Source of the DNA: a bacterium
GTDB lineage: Bacteria; Planctomycetota; Planctomycetia; Isosphaerales; Isosphaeraceae
DNA: 64,000 nucleotides
Assembly: GCA_016125085.1 (NCBI GenBank)
Contig: WGMM01000019.1
Location: forward strand, 1-64,000
Direction: 5' to 3'
Below, one piece after another: positions 62,982 to 64,000 of this stretch (positions are counted from its first letter, which is position 1; each line of letters begins with the position of its first letter). The notes beneath the pieces are model-generated. The model did no database searches and had not been told where the DNA came from. It saw only the letters and a list, made by a program, of their open reading frames with translations. The translations under genes and the position numbers were made by a program.

Positions 62982-64000
62982 TGAACGCCCTCGCACGCCT
63001 GGCCAACAGCCTGAGCCCGATCCAGTGGAAATCGCCTCTGAGCGCCCCCGCATGGGCCGCGCTGGCCGCCGTGCCGGTGTGCATCGTTCTGCTTTATTTT
63101 CTCAAACTTCGGCGGAAGCCGGTCGTGGTGCCTTCCACACTGCTCTGGCGTCGCAGCATGGAAGATCTTCGAGTCAACAGCCTGTTCCAGCGGCTGCGGC
63201 GCAACATTCTGCTTTTTCTGCAGTTAGCGACTGTGTTCCTGATCCTGGCCGCGCTCGCGGGGCCAAGTCTTTCCGGATCGCGATCTCAGGGAAGGCGGCT
63301 CATTCTGGCGATCGACAACAGCGCCAGCATGTCGGCCAGCGACATCCCGCCCGATCGACTGAGCGCCGCCAGGTCGCGAGCGACCGATCTGATCGATTCC
63401 CTCGCTTCGAACGATCTGGCCATGGTGATCGCCTTCTCGGACACCGCCGAAGTCATGGCCAGCTACACTTCGAACAAGGGGCTCCTCAAGAAAAAGATTC
63501 AGGAGATTTCGGCGACTGACCGGCGCAGCGACCCGCTCGAGGCTCTCCGGGTCGCTGACGGCCTGGCGAATCCCTCACGACAGGCCGAAGGTGGCGTCGC
63601 CACCGAAGAATCCACACCGAAGCTGGTGATCTTCACCGACGGCGGGTTCGCGGACATTCAGGGCTTCAGCCTGGGCAATCTCGAACCCGAACTGGTCATC
63701 ATCGGCCAGGGCCCGCCACCGTTCCGCCCCGGTCAGGACGAAGATCGCATCGACTACCCCACGAAAAACCAGGGGATTCTTGCCCTTCAGGCCAGGCGCA
63801 ACGAAGATGCCCCCGGAACCGTGGAAATCTTCGGCAGATACAAGAATTACGATGCCGCGGACGCCAGTGCGGACCTCAAGCTCTATCGTATCGCACTCGA
63901 TTCGCCCGGCGGCGGACGCACTCTGGCCGACGCCATCAAATTCACCGTGCCCGGTCAATCCGAAAAAGGCTTCCAGTTTTCCATCGCGGATTCGGGCCCC
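62981..64000 (+). CDS. BatA-like VWA membrane protein (3' end beyond the window)
   Basis: 340 codons, open to the right edge. N-terminal features are those of BatA/aerotolerance proteins: a hydrophobic helix (about 24-39, WAALAAVPVCIVLLYFL), then LRRKPVVVPSTLLWRRSMEDL, the family's signature 'V-P-S-x-L-L-W' box (about 43-57), a second helix (about 70-91, NILLFLQLATVFLILAALAG), and a VWA domain with MIDAS LAIDNSASMSASD (about 108) and AMVIAFSDTAEV. A further strand shows LVIFTDGGFADI. It overlaps the 48-residue gene by one base. The remaining domains are outside the window. Confidence 0.9.
   Translation, partial: MNALARLANSLSPIQWKSPLSAPAWAALAAVPVCIVLLYFLKLRRKPVVVPSTLLWRRSMEDLRVNSLFQRLRRNILLFLQLATVFLILAALAGPSLSGSRSQGRRLILAIDNSASMSASDIPPDRLSAARSRATDLIDSLASNDLAMVIAFSDTAEVMASYTSNKGLLKKKIQEISATDRRSDPLEALRVADGLANPSRQAEGGVATEESTPKLVIFTDGGFADIQGFSLGNLEPELVIIGQGPPPFRPGQDEDRIDYPTKNQGILALQARRNEDAPGTVEIFGRYKNYDAADASADLKLYRIALDSPGGGRTLADAIKFTVPGQSEKGFQFSIADSGP

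Overview
The window looks like chromosome of a planctomycete (phylum Planctomycetota). The clues are a DUF1559 prepilin-like protein with the C-terminal H-x9-DG signature, a PVC-type membrane-bound dehydrogenase with HEAT repeats and a CxxCH haem site, very large pseudopilins, an extracellular CAP protein whose N-terminus carries an LEDR-type motif (DLERREVPA), a BamA homologue with a lipid A-type acyltransferase (diderm envelope), and a futalosine-pathway MqnE. A more precise placement near Gemmataceae is only inference. The sequence is GC-rich and rich in TCGA and TTCGAA words. I saw no CRISPR array, insertion sequence, rRNA or tRNA.

Layout. 1-3.4 kb: a minus-strand chemosensory set, CheW - CheR fused to TPRs - MCP (the MCP runs off the left edge). 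3.7-8.9 kb, plus: an Fsr-like MFS exporter, a lipoprotein, adenine phosphoribosyltransferase and a UvrD/PcrA-like helicase. 8.9-13.1 kb, minus: an LpxL/HtrB-type acyltransferase, a Gfo/Idh/MocA oxidoreductase, a MntA/HepT-like toxin-antitoxin pair and tyrosyl-tRNA synthetase. 13.4-18.2 kb, plus: a CPBP protease, the PVC dehydrogenase and a small membrane protein. 18.2-22 kb is an accessory-looking stretch of small unknown genes, a DUF4240 protein, HisE and a probable frameshifted gene. 22.1-25 kb: BamA with a proline-rich insert.

25.3-48.3 kb is the most striking part: about 23 kb with every gene on the minus strand. Read 5' to 3' it runs GspE/PilB-type ATPase, PilT, a second GspE/PilB, GspF/PilC, then six prepilin-like proteins in the canonical type II secretion order G-(G')-H-I-J-K, then a DUF1559 prepilin. 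Several junctions overlap by 3-4 bases. The pseudopilins are far larger than classical ones (388, 527, 580, 479, 747 and about 2108 residues) and most carry aspartate/asparagine-rich calcium-loop-like motifs. The presence of PilT and of two assembly ATPases makes the system a T2SS/type IV pilus hybrid. Secretin, inner-membrane L/M/C subunits and prepilin peptidase are not in the window.

48.7-53.7 kb holds MqnE, an unknown membrane-anchored protein, a PfkB-like kinase with a degenerate catalytic motif, and an RNase Z-like metallo-beta-lactamase protein. 53.9-57 kb holds a secreted CAP/Calx-beta-like protein and an NHL-repeat protein with a Tat-like lipoprotein signal. 57.2 kb to the right edge is a Bat-type (MoxR-DUF58-VWA) membrane operon: large VWA/GATase-like protein, MoxR ATPase, small membrane protein, DUF58 protein, a 48-residue membrane protein, and a BatA-like VWA protein truncated by the window end.
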